Below, in pieces: positions 34,368 to 41,690 of a DNA stretch of 62,486 nt. Below the pieces are notes generated by a model, which saw only the letters and a program-made list of their open reading frames with translations, ran no database searches and was not told the DNA's origin. The position numbers and the translations under genes are program-made. The stretch is from Claveliimonas ammoniilytica (GTDB lineage: Bacteria; Bacillota; Clostridia; Lachnospirales; Lachnospiraceae), in assembly GCF_025567415.1 (NCBI RefSeq), contig NZ_JAOQJV010000013.1, positions 1 to 62,486 of the forward strand, read 5' to 3'. Numbering within the stretch: the stretch's first letter is position 1; each line of letters begins with the position of its first letter.

Positions 34368-34542
34368 GATTTCACGTCCTTTCGTAGAGACTCTTTTAAG
34401 AGTCTGCCCTCATATAAATTTTCTATTTTAAAATGATACGCCGAATCTGCGGAAAGTCAATAAACTTCCTCTTAAAAATCTATAAAAAATGAAGCAGATG
34501 TGTTATTCTAAAAGAACACTGAGAGCGTAAGGAGGGGTATGT

Positions 34543-35823
34543 ATGGAAGAACTGACCAGACTGATCCGTGAGGACATGAAACCGGCATTGGGAGTAACGG
34601 AACCGGGTGCGATCGCATTTGCGACAGCACGGGCGAAAGCAGAGATCGTGGGAGAAGTGCTGCGTGTGGATGTGGCATTGAATTCCGGCATGTATAAGAA
34701 TGCATATACCTGTGGTATACCAGGCTCAGATGCGTATGGGAATCTCCAGGCGGCAGCCTTGGGTGTAGTAGCGGCAGACCCGACGAAAGGGCTGGAGTCA
34801 TTGGATGGTATTACAGATGCAGATAATGAAGCTGCGGCGAAGATGGTTCGGGATGGCAGGGTGCATGTTGCACTGGATCATATGGGATCAGAGATTACCA
34901 TTGATGCGACGGTGTGCACAGAGACCGATACCTGCAGTGTCCATATCAGGGGAACACACACGCATATCCAGTGGATAGAGAAGAATGGCGAGATCGTATT
35001 TGGAGAAAAGACAGAGCAGCAGGAAGAATCAGAGGAAGCAGAGACACCGGTCATTCACCGTTATACTTTGCAACAGATTCTGGAATACGTGAAACAGGTG
35101 CCGACGAAGGAGATCAGCTTCATCAGAGAAGCATTTTCCATGAATATCGAGCTTCTGGAAGAAGGGATCCATTCTAAGAAAACGACGATCGGTCCGATGC
35201 TTCTTCGTGCCAATGATGGTAAGATCATATCCGAAGATGCCCGCAAGACAGCACAGCTGATGTGTAATGGTGCGATCGAGGCGCGGGTACTGGGGTTATC
35301 CAGCCCTGCTATGAGTATTACCGGAAGCGGAGCACATGGTATTATCGCAACCATGCCATTATTTGCCTATTATGAGGTGAATTATGAAGTGATCGATGAT
35401 GATGTTCTTCTTCGGGCAACGGCACTCAGTTACCTTATTACCATGTACATTAAAGAATATTCCGGAAGACTGTCTGCCTTTTGTGGATGTGGCATCGCAG
35501 CGGGCACCGGGATGGCATGTGGACTGGGATATTTGCGTGGTGCATCGGAAGCACAGCAGACGATGATCATCCAGAATATGGCATCGGGACTCACCGGTAT
35601 GATCTGTGACGGCGGTAATCAGGGATGCGCGATGAAAGGCATGGTGGCTGTGGACGCGGCATTTCGTTCAGTGGATATGGCAATGCAGAATGTCTGTATT
35701 GATGCGATTCATGGCATTAACGGGCGGACGCCGGAAGATACCATGCGTAATATGGGCAGGATCGCGTCACCTGGAATGGTAAAGACAGAAGAAGTAATCG
35801 TAGATATCATGAAGAATAAGTGA
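34543..35823 (+). CDS. cyuA: L-cysteine desulfidase / UPF0597 family
   Basis: 426 residues. The order MKPALGVTEPGAIAFATA, VDVALNSGMYKNAYTCGIPG, SPAMSITGSGAHGIIATMP, FCGCGIAAGTGMACGL and MICDGGNQGCAMKG is that of the iron-sulfur UPF0597/CyuA family, related to the alpha subunit of anaerobic L-serine dehydratases. It breaks L-cysteine to pyruvate, ammonia and sulfide. Cysteines in CGCG, MACG, MICDGG and GCAMKG are the cluster ligands. Start 34543 follows AAGGAGGGGTATGT. It stands before the sortase gene (37-base gap), with no functional link apparent. The symbol is given by family and not proved. Confidence 0.8.
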   Translation: MEELTRLIREDMKPALGVTEPGAIAFATARAKAEIVGEVLRVDVALNSGMYKNAYTCGIPGSDAYGNLQAAALGVVAADPTKGLESLDGITDADNEAAAKMVRDGRVHVALDHMGSEITIDATVCTETDTCSVHIRGTHTHIQWIEKNGEIVFGEKTEQQEESEEAETPVIHRYTLQQILEYVKQVPTKEISFIREAFSMNIELLEEGIHSKKTTIGPMLLRANDGKIISEDARKTAQLMCNGAIEARVLGLSSPAMSITGSGAHGIIATMPLFAYYEVNYEVIDDDVLLRATALSYLITMYIKEYSGRLSAFCGCGIAAGTGMACGLGYLRGASEAQQTMIIQNMASGLTGMICDGGNQGCAMKGMVAVDAAFRSVDMAMQNVCIDAIHGINGRTPEDTMRNMGRIASPGMVKTEEVIVDIMKNK

Positions 35824-35860
35824 GATTCTGAAAAATAGCAGAAATAAAGGGAGAACTGAC

Positions 35861-36652
35861 ATGGGGGAGAGAAAGAACTATCACCGCGGACGCAGGAAAA
35901 AGAAAAAGGGCGGCATCATAAGTACACTGATATTGATCATTGCGATTGCTGTGTTCTGCGTGTCAGGTTATCAGCTATATAAGCTATTCGGTGGATATCA
36001 TCAGGGTAAATCCGAATACGACAAGGTTCGGGAAGTGGCGGTACATGGCGATGACAAGGATGAAGATGAATTCGTGGTAGATTTTGATGAATTGAAGAAG
36101 ATCAATGCAGATACAGTGGGATGGATCCGCTTCTATCCGGAGCCGTCGCAGATCAGTTATCCGCTGGTGCAGACAACGGACAACGATCTGTATCTGAATC
36201 GGACATTTTCAGCGAATGAGAATACAGTAGGCGCGATCTTTGTAAATTGTGACAACGCAGCGGATTTCAGTGACCGTAATACGATCATTTACGGACACCG
36301 TATGAAGGATCATTCCATGTTCCATGATCTGGAGAAATACGAGGATGAATCTTTCTGGAAAGAGAATCCGTATTTTTATATTTATACACCGGATGGGCGT
36401 AAGCTGTCCTGCCATATCTATTCGGCAGGGATTGTGAAGGATACATCCAGTACGTACCTGACGCAGTTTGCATCTGATGAAGAATATCAGGCATTTCTGG
36501 ATGATACGAAGCGCGCCGGAGCGTATCATACAGGTGTGGAGGTTACGACCGATCAGCGCGTGGTCACATTGTCTACCTGTACGGCGGCAAGCGATGATAA
36601 CCGTATGGTGGTAAGAGGTGTGATCGAATCTGAAGATGTGGTAAAAAAGTAA
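35861..36652 (+). CDS. Class B sortase
   Basis: 263 residues. A basic N terminus (GRRKKKKGG) is followed by a membrane anchor at about 18-40, then the sortase domain outside the cell. Catalytic residues: His146 in IIYGHRMKD, Cys240 in TLSTC and Arg248 in DDNRMVVRG. The TLSTC motif and length place it in class B. It joins surface proteins with an LPXTG-like or NPQTN-like signal to peptidoglycan. No substrate with a sorting signal was seen in the window. Confidence 0.9.
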   Translation: MGERKNYHRGRRKKKKGGIISTLILIIAIAVFCVSGYQLYKLFGGYHQGKSEYDKVREVAVHGDDKDEDEFVVDFDELKKINADTVGWIRFYPEPSQISYPLVQTTDNDLYLNRTFSANENTVGAIFVNCDNAADFSDRNTIIYGHRMKDHSMFHDLEKYEDESFWKENPYFYIYTPDGRKLSCHIYSAGIVKDTSSTYLTQFASDEEYQAFLDDTKRAGAYHTGVEVTTDQRVVTLSTCTAASDDNRMVVRGVIESEDVVKK

Positions 36653-36681
36653 TGAAGAAAAGATGGAAATGAGGAATATTC

Positions 36682-36870
36682 ATGGGATATACATATGAAG
36701 TCGGAGATATTGTAAAACTGAAAAAGAAGCATCCGTGTGGCAGTTTCGAGTGGGAGATTCTGCGTGTGGGCGCAGATTTTCGTCTGAAATGCACCGGATG
36801 CGGACATCAGATTATGACACCGCGTAAGATGGTGGAAAAGAATACGAAGGGACTTCGCAAACCAGAGTAA
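36682..36870 (+). CDS. DUF951 family protein
   Basis: 62 residues. VGDIVKLKKKHPCGSFEWEILRVGADFRLKCTGCGHQI is the whole-family pattern of DUF951, a small protein of Firmicutes with a CTGCG zinc-type pair, nearly always placed just before rpsF. Function unknown; association with nucleic acid is supposed. Start 36682 follows GAGGAATATTC. Confidence 0.88.
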   Translation: MGYTYEVGDIVKLKKKHPCGSFEWEILRVGADFRLKCTGCGHQIMTPRKMVEKNTKGLRKPE

Positions 36871-36899
36871 AAAAGGTAAGGTAAAAAAGAAGAAAGTGC

Positions 36900-36928
36900 T
36901 TGCATTATAGCTGGTTATATGGTATCAT
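36900..36928 (+). promoter_or_regulatory. Predicted promoter of rpsF-ssb-rpsR
   Basis: TTGCAT (36900-36905) and TATCAT (36923-36928), 17-base spacer. About 85 bases of leader follow. Confidence 0.6.
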
Positions 36929-36973
36929 TCTAACTCGTGATATATTGTTTTGCCCAATTACAGGGCTATCCTT

Positions 36974-36995
36974 GCTCCTGGGAAGAAACAGGGGC
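36974..36995 (+). promoter_or_regulatory. Leader hairpin before rpsF
   Basis: GCTCCTG and CAGGGGC pair over seven positions around GGAAGAAA. In Firmicutes the S6:S18 complex binds an rpsF leader to regulate this operon; this hairpin is a candidate, but the known consensus could not be confirmed by eye. Confidence 0.35.
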
Positions 36996-37023
36996 CAAAA
37001 GACCAGAAGGAGGTGCACACTAC

Positions 37024-37311
37024 ATGAATAAGTATGAATTAACTGTTGTAGTCAATGCAAAAATCGAAGATGACGAAAGAGCACAGGTAATCGAAAAGGT
37101 AAAAGATTTAGTTACTCGTTTCGGTGGTAATGTGACAGACGTTGATGAATGGGGTAAGAGAAGACTCGCTTACGAAATTCAGAAGATGAAAGAAGCATAT
37201 TATTACTTCATCCACTTCGAATCTGACGCTACAGTTCCAGGCGAAGTTGAAGAAAGAATTCGCATCATGGACAACGTACTCAGATATTTATGCGTAAAAG
37301 ACGAGGCATAG
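37024..37311 (+). CDS. rpsF: 30S ribosomal protein S6
   Basis: 95 residues, normal length. MNKYELTVVVNAKIEDDERAQVIEKV, EWGKRRLAYEIQKMKEAYYYFIHFES and MDNVLRYLCVK are typical of S6, which binds S18 in the platform of the small subunit. Start 37024 has GAAGGAGGTGCAC upstream; the frame is open earlier from 36937 but has no site there. First gene of the conserved rpsF-ssb-rpsR operon. Confidence 0.96.
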   Translation: MNKYELTVVVNAKIEDDERAQVIEKVKDLVTRFGGNVTDVDEWGKRRLAYEIQKMKEAYYYFIHFESDATVPGEVEERIRIMDNVLRYLCVKDEA

Positions 37312-37329
37312 AAGAAGAGAGGTAAAAGA

Positions 37330-37779
37330 ATGAATAAAGTAATTTTGATGGGACGCCTGACCAGAGATCCAGAGGTACGCTACTCAGCAGGTGAGAATTC
37401 AACGGCAGTTGCAAGATACACACTTGCAGTTGACAGAAGATTCAGAAGAAATAATGACGGTGAACAGACAGCAGACTTCATCGGATGCGTAGCATTCGGC
37501 AGAAGCGCAGAGTTCGCAGAGAAGTATTTCCGCCAGGGTCTTAAGGTGATCGTTACAGGTCGTATTCAGACCGGAAGTTATACGAACAAAGATGGTCAGA
37601 GAGTTTACACAACAGACGTTGTAGTAGAAGATCAGGAATTCGCGGAGAGCAAAGCAGCAAGCGAGTCTCACATGAACAGCGGTTTCCAGGCGGCTCCAGC
37701 ACCGGCACCTAGCGCACCGGCTGGTGACGGCTTCATGAACATTCCAGACGGAATTGATGAAGAATTACCGTTTAACTAG
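37330..37779 (+). CDS. ssb: Single-stranded DNA-binding protein
   Basis: 149 residues. The OB fold starts MNKVILMGRLTRDPEVRYSA and includes FIGCVAFGRSAEFAEKYFRQGLKVIVTGRIQTGSY. A flexible Ala/Pro-rich linker leads to the acidic tip EELPFN, the partner-binding tail (close to the usual DDIPF). It coats single-stranded DNA in replication and repair. In the classical place between rpsF and rpsR. Confidence 0.96.
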   Translation: MNKVILMGRLTRDPEVRYSAGENSTAVARYTLAVDRRFRRNNDGEQTADFIGCVAFGRSAEFAEKYFRQGLKVIVTGRIQTGSYTNKDGQRVYTTDVVVEDQEFAESKAASESHMNSGFQAAPAPAPSAPAGDGFMNIPDGIDEELPFN

Positions 37780-37823
37780 GCTGAATATATTTTCGGCAAA
37801 TTATTTTTCAGGAGGTAATAATC

Positions 37824-38090
37824 ATGGCTTACGATAAAAGCAATCGTCCAGAAGGCGGCTTCAAGAGAAGAGGCGGCGGACGCAGAAGAAAAAAAGTATG
37901 TGTATTCTGTGGTAAAGAGAATAACGAAATCGATTACAAGGATGTAGCAAAACTGAGAAAGTACATCTCTGAGAGAGGTAAAATTCTTCCTAGAAGAATC
38001 ACAGGAAACTGTGCAAAGCATCAGAGAGCACTTACAGTTGCAGTTAAGAGAGCAAGACACATTGCACTGATGCCATACGTTCAGGACTAA
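37824..38090 (+). CDS. rpsR: 30S ribosomal protein S18
   Basis: 88 residues. KVCVFCGKENNEIDYKDVAKLRKYISERGKILPRRITGNCAKHQRALTVAVKRARHIALMPY is the S18 pattern; the zinc-type CxxC ... C set (CVFC, NCAKH) is kept. A Gly/Arg-rich N terminus precedes it. AGGAGG upstream. Last gene of the operon. Confidence 0.96.
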   Translation: MAYDKSNRPEGGFKRRGGGRRRKKVCVFCGKENNEIDYKDVAKLRKYISERGKILPRRITGNCAKHQRALTVAVKRARHIALMPYVQD

Positions 38091-38104
38091 TTGAGATGAT
38101 GAGA

Positions 38105-38131
38105 GGAAACCGGAGACGGTTTCCTTTTTTT
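38105..38131 (+). terminator. Terminator after rpsR
   Basis: GGAAACCG and CGGTTTCC around GAGA, followed by seven T. Confidence 0.9.
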
Positions 38132-38158
38132 GTTAAGGCGTCAGAACCTATTTCCTGC

Positions 38159-38212
38159 ATTCGTAAAATCTGTCATCTGCGATGCCAGGCGCAGCAAAGC
38201 TGCTGATTATTT
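38159..38212 (+). repeat. Dispersed hairpin repeat, copy 2
   Basis: Near copy of the block at 6679-6730: ATTCGTAAAATCTG, CATCT, GATG, CAG, GCGCAGC, then hairpin GCAGC-AAA-GCTGC. It lies between a terminator and a long inverted repeat. Confidence 0.6.
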
Positions 38213-38229
38213 TACTCATGAAGGAAGGG

Positions 38230-38325
38230 CAGCTCTAGTCAGAGCTGTTATGGAATAAAACATACATTTGTTTATGTGCAAGCACAACACAATGTAGTTT
38301 TATTCCATAAGTTCTGACTGGCAGT
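38230..38325. repeat. Long imperfect inverted repeat before argD
   Basis: TTATGGAATAAAAC (38248-38261) and GTTTTATTCCATAA (38297-38310) pair perfectly; outward, GTCAGAGCTG and GTTCTGAC extend the pairing. The loop is about 35 bases. The remaining stretch to 38416 is AT-rich and otherwise empty. It may be an RNA regulatory structure or a remnant of a small palindromic element. Confidence 0.6.
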
Positions 38326-38416
38326 CCGATTGTGCAAAGTTTTAGACAAATGTGTCATTGCGGGGGATATGTGGTCGTGCTATACTTGGAATAGCAGGGT
38401 TGAAAGGAGATATGAC

Positions 38417-39595
38417 ATGAACTCTATTGACATTCAGAACAAAGACGGTAAATATATTGCAAATACATACAAGCGTTTTCCGGTCACTCTGACAGAGGGA
38501 TGCGGAGCGATCGCGAAAGACCCGGAAGGAAAGGAGTACATTGATTTCACAAGTGGAATCGGTGTGAACTGCCTGGGCTACGCAGATAAGGGGTGGGCAG
38601 ATGCAGTGTCTGAACAGGCACACAAGCTGCAGCACACATCGAATCTGTACAGTACACAGCCGGATGTAGAGGTGGCTGAGAAGCTGTGCGAGTACACAGG
38701 ATTTTCCAAAGTATTCTTTGGCAACTCCGGCGCAGAGGCGAATGAAGGTGCTGTAAAGGTGGCTAGAAAGTACGGTATGGAGAAGCATGGAAGCCAGTGT
38801 AATACGATCATTTCACTGAATAATTCTTTCCACGGACGTACGATCACTACACTTTCAGCGACAGGACAGGATGTGTTTCATCAGTTCTTCTTCCCATTTA
38901 CAGAGGGATTCCGTTTTGTAGATGCAGGAGATATCGAAGGATTGAAGAAAGCTGTTGATGATACGGTCTGTGGTATTATGATCGAGCTGATCCAGGGAGA
39001 AGGCGGAGTAGTTCCGGTAGATTCTGAGTTTGTGAAAGAGATCGCACACATCTGTGAAGAGAAGGATCTGGTATTTGTAGTAGACGAGATCCAGACAGGC
39101 GTGAGCCGTACAGGTACATTTTTCTGCTATGAGCAGTTTGGAGTACATCCAGATGTAGTAACTATGGCAAAAGGTATCGGTGGCGGACTTCCGATGGGCG
39201 CAGTACTGATGAATGAGAAGACATCCGGAGTGCTGGGATTTGGTCAGCATGGTTCTACATTTGGCGGTAATCCGGTAGCATGTGCAGGTGCCAAATATGT
39301 GCTGGATCATGTTATGGATGAGACATTTTTAAAAGCAGTTAATGAAAAGTCTGCATACATGATTGAGAAGCTGAATGCGATGCCTCAGATCAAGTCAGTG
39401 ACAGGTCTGGGTCTGATGCTTGGCGCAGAACTTCCGGAGGATATGACGGCCGGAGAAGTAGCAGCGAAATGTGCAGAGAAGGGACTGTTGGTACTGACAG
39501 CGAAGACAAAGCTCAGATTCCTTCCGCCGCTTACCATCGGCAAAGAGGAAATTGACCGCGGTATGGTGATCCTTGCAGAAGTGCTGCGCGGTTAA
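38417..39595 (+). CDS. argD: Acetylornithine aminotransferase-type class III aminotransferase
   Basis: 392 residues, PLP enzyme. DFTSGIGVNCLGY, VFFGNSGAEANEGAVKVARKY, SFHGRT, ELIQGEGGV, VVDEIQTGVSRTGTFF and VTMAKGIGGGLPMGA (with the PLP lysine in AKG) are all there; the pattern and length fit ArgD (arginine synthesis, transamination of N-acetylornithine). 4-Aminobutyrate or succinylornithine transaminases are close, and no other arg genes are nearby, so the exact amine is not settled. Start 38417 follows AAAGGAGATATGAC. Confidence 0.82.
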   Translation: MNSIDIQNKDGKYIANTYKRFPVTLTEGCGAIAKDPEGKEYIDFTSGIGVNCLGYADKGWADAVSEQAHKLQHTSNLYSTQPDVEVAEKLCEYTGFSKVFFGNSGAEANEGAVKVARKYGMEKHGSQCNTIISLNNSFHGRTITTLSATGQDVFHQFFFPFTEGFRFVDAGDIEGLKKAVDDTVCGIMIELIQGEGGVVPVDSEFVKEIAHICEEKDLVFVVDEIQTGVSRTGTFFCYEQFGVHPDVVTMAKGIGGGLPMGAVLMNEKTSGVLGFGQHGSTFGGNPVACAGAKYVLDHVMDETFLKAVNEKSAYMIEKLNAMPQIKSVTGLGLMLGAELPEDMTAGEVAAKCAEKGLLVLTAKTKLRFLPPLTIGKEEIDRGMVILAEVLRG

Positions 39596-39636
39596 ATGGA
39601 TAGATATAAGAATAAAAGGATATGGAGGAAGCAACT

Positions 39637-40557
39637 ATGGACAAACCAGTATTGGTAATTATGGCAGCGGGTATGGGAAGCCGTTACGGTGGCCTGAAAC
39701 AGATCGACCCGGTGGATGCAGAAGGACACATTATTGTGGATTTCTCACTGTATGATGCAAAAAGAGCGGGATTCGAGAAAGCAATTTTTATTATTAAAGA
39801 GGAAAATGAGCAGGCATTTCGTGAAGCAATCGGAGACCGTGTGTCGGAATACATGGAAGTATCTTATGCTTATCAGAAGCTTGATAATCTTCCGGACGGA
39901 TACAGCGTGCCGGAGGGCAGAGTGAAGCCATGGGGAACGGCACATGCAGTACTTAGCTGCATCGATCAGGTGAATGGACCATTTGCAGTCATCAATGCGG
40001 ATGATTATTACGGGGTAGAGGCATTCCAGCTGATCTATGATTACCTGACAACACATCAGGATGATGATAAATTCCGCTATACCATGGTAGGCTATATTCT
40101 TGGTAATACCGTTACCGACAATGGTCATGTATCTCGTGGTGTATGTACGACTAACGATCAGCATGAACTGGTAGAGGTTACTGAGCGTACCAAGATCGAG
40201 AAGAGAAATGGCGGTATCGCATTTACGGAGGATGACGGCGAGACCTGGACAGAGCTTCCGGCAGATACGATCGTATCTATGAATATGTGGGGATTCACCC
40301 GCAGCATTCTGGATGAGATCAAGGCAGGATTCCCGGCTTTCCTTGACAAGGGCATCAAAGAGAATTCAATGAAGTGCGAGTATTTCCTTCCGGCGGTAGT
40401 CAGCAGACTGTTAGAGGAAGACCGTGCAACCGTATCGGTACTTAAGTCTCATGATAAATGGTATGGAATTACCTACAAAGAGGATAAGCCGGTTGTAGTA
40501 GAAGCAATGCAGAAGATGAAAGATAACGGAGTATATCCGCAGCATTTGTGGAAGTAA
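39637..40557 (+). CDS. Sugar-phosphate nucleotidyltransferase family protein
   Basis: 306 residues. VIMAAGMGSRYGGLKQIDPVD is the nucleotide-binding signature of the NTP-transferase family; FAVINADDYYG carries the metal-binding Asp, and the end resembles UTP-type enzymes. Unlike GalU, the central GTAHAVLS segment (equivalent of GTGGAL) is short. It probably makes an NDP-sugar for the neighbouring epimerase or for surface glycans; the sugar is unknown. Start 39637 has GGAGGAAGCAACT; a 39622 start lies in front of that site. galE follows after 19 bases. Confidence 0.78.
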   Translation: MDKPVLVIMAAGMGSRYGGLKQIDPVDAEGHIIVDFSLYDAKRAGFEKAIFIIKEENEQAFREAIGDRVSEYMEVSYAYQKLDNLPDGYSVPEGRVKPWGTAHAVLSCIDQVNGPFAVINADDYYGVEAFQLIYDYLTTHQDDDKFRYTMVGYILGNTVTDNGHVSRGVCTTNDQHELVEVTERTKIEKRNGGIAFTEDDGETWTELPADTIVSMNMWGFTRSILDEIKAGFPAFLDKGIKENSMKCEYFLPAVVSRLLEEDRATVSVLKSHDKWYGITYKEDKPVVVEAMQKMKDNGVYPQHLWK

Positions 40558-40576
40558 GATAAGGAGGATCAAACCT

Positions 40577-41593
40577 ATGAGTATATTAATTACAGGAGGC
40601 GCAGGTTACATCGGAAGCCATACGGCTCTGGAACTGTTAAATGACGGCTATTCCGTAGTGGTATATGATAATCTGTGCAACTCTTCCAGAGAGTCACTGA
40701 AGAGAGTGGAAGAACTGACAGGCAAGAAGATTACATTTTATGAAGGGGATATCCTGGATGAAGAAGCATTGAAAGCGATGTTTGCAGCAGAGGAAATTGA
40801 GGCAGTTATCCACTGTGCGGCATTGAAGGCGGTTGGAGAATCGGTAAAGAAGCCGCTGGAATATTACCAGAATAATATTACAGGAACATTGACACTTTTG
40901 AAGGTTATGGACGAAGTAGGAGTCAAGAATATCGTATTCAGTTCGTCTGCTACCGTATATGGTGATCCGGAAGTGATTCCGATCACAGAGTCTTGCCAGA
41001 AGGGACAGTGTACCAATCCGTATGGCTGGACCAAGTCTATGATGGAACAGATTATGACAGACCTGCAGAAAGCACATCCGGAATGGAACGTGATCCTGCT
41101 TCGCTATTTTAATCCGGTAGGCGCACACGAGAGCGGACGCATCGGTGAGGATCCGAAGGGTATTCCGAACAATCTGATGCCTTATATTTCACAGGTGGCG
41201 GTCGGCAAGCGTGAGAAACTTGGTGTGTTTGGCAATGACTATGACACACCGGACGGAACCGGCGTGCGTGATTACATCCATGTAGTGGATCTGGCAATCG
41301 GTCATGTAAAGGCAATTCATTATATCTTTACCAAACCGGGACTGGACATCATCAATCTGGGAACAGGAAGAGGATATTCTGTACTTGAGATGGCAAAGGC
41401 ATTTGGCGAAGCCTGCGGCAAAGAGATTCCATATGAGATCCAGCCGAGAAGAGAAGGCGATATCGCAACATGCTATGCAGATCCTGCCAAGGCATGGAAG
41501 GTGCTTGGATGGAAGGCAGAGCGTGGTCTGAAGGAGATGTGTGAGGATGCCTGGAGATGGCAGTCTCAGAATCCGGACGGATACAATGCATAA
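40577..41593 (+). CDS. galE: UDP-glucose 4-epimerase
   Basis: 338 residues, extended SDR. ILITGGAGYIGSHTALELL is the NAD loop, VVYDNLCNSS follows, FSSSATVYG holds the catalytic Ser, and NPYGWTKSMMEQI the Tyr and Lys (YxxxK). YFNPVGAHESGRIGEDPKGIPNNLMPYI is a strict GalE signature. It interconverts UDP-glucose and UDP-galactose (and perhaps N-acetyl forms). Start follows AAGGAGGATCAAACCT. Its terminator is strong. Confidence 0.95.
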   Translation: MSILITGGAGYIGSHTALELLNDGYSVVVYDNLCNSSRESLKRVEELTGKKITFYEGDILDEEALKAMFAAEEIEAVIHCAALKAVGESVKKPLEYYQNNITGTLTLLKVMDEVGVKNIVFSSSATVYGDPEVIPITESCQKGQCTNPYGWTKSMMEQIMTDLQKAHPEWNVILLRYFNPVGAHESGRIGEDPKGIPNNLMPYISQVAVGKREKLGVFGNDYDTPDGTGVRDYIHVVDLAIGHVKAIHYIFTKPGLDIINLGTGRGYSVLEMAKAFGEACGKEIPYEIQPRREGDIATCYADPAKAWKVLGWKAERGLKEMCEDAWRWQSQNPDGYNA

Positions 41594-41616
41594 TCTATAT
41601 TGTTAAGAATTTAAAG

Positions 41617-41660
41617 ACGCTGTGAAAGCTTGATCATAAGACTTTCACAGCGCCTTTTTT
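41617..41660. terminator. Terminator between galE and mtlR
   Basis: GCGCTGTGAAAG on the right arm pairs with CTGTGAAAGCTTGAT-side CTTTCACAGCG: ten-base arms GCTGTGAAAG/CTTTCACAGC, then six T on the plus strand. Confidence 0.85.
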
Positions 41661-41690
41661 GGAGGGATAGAAGATATCAATATCCTTGAT

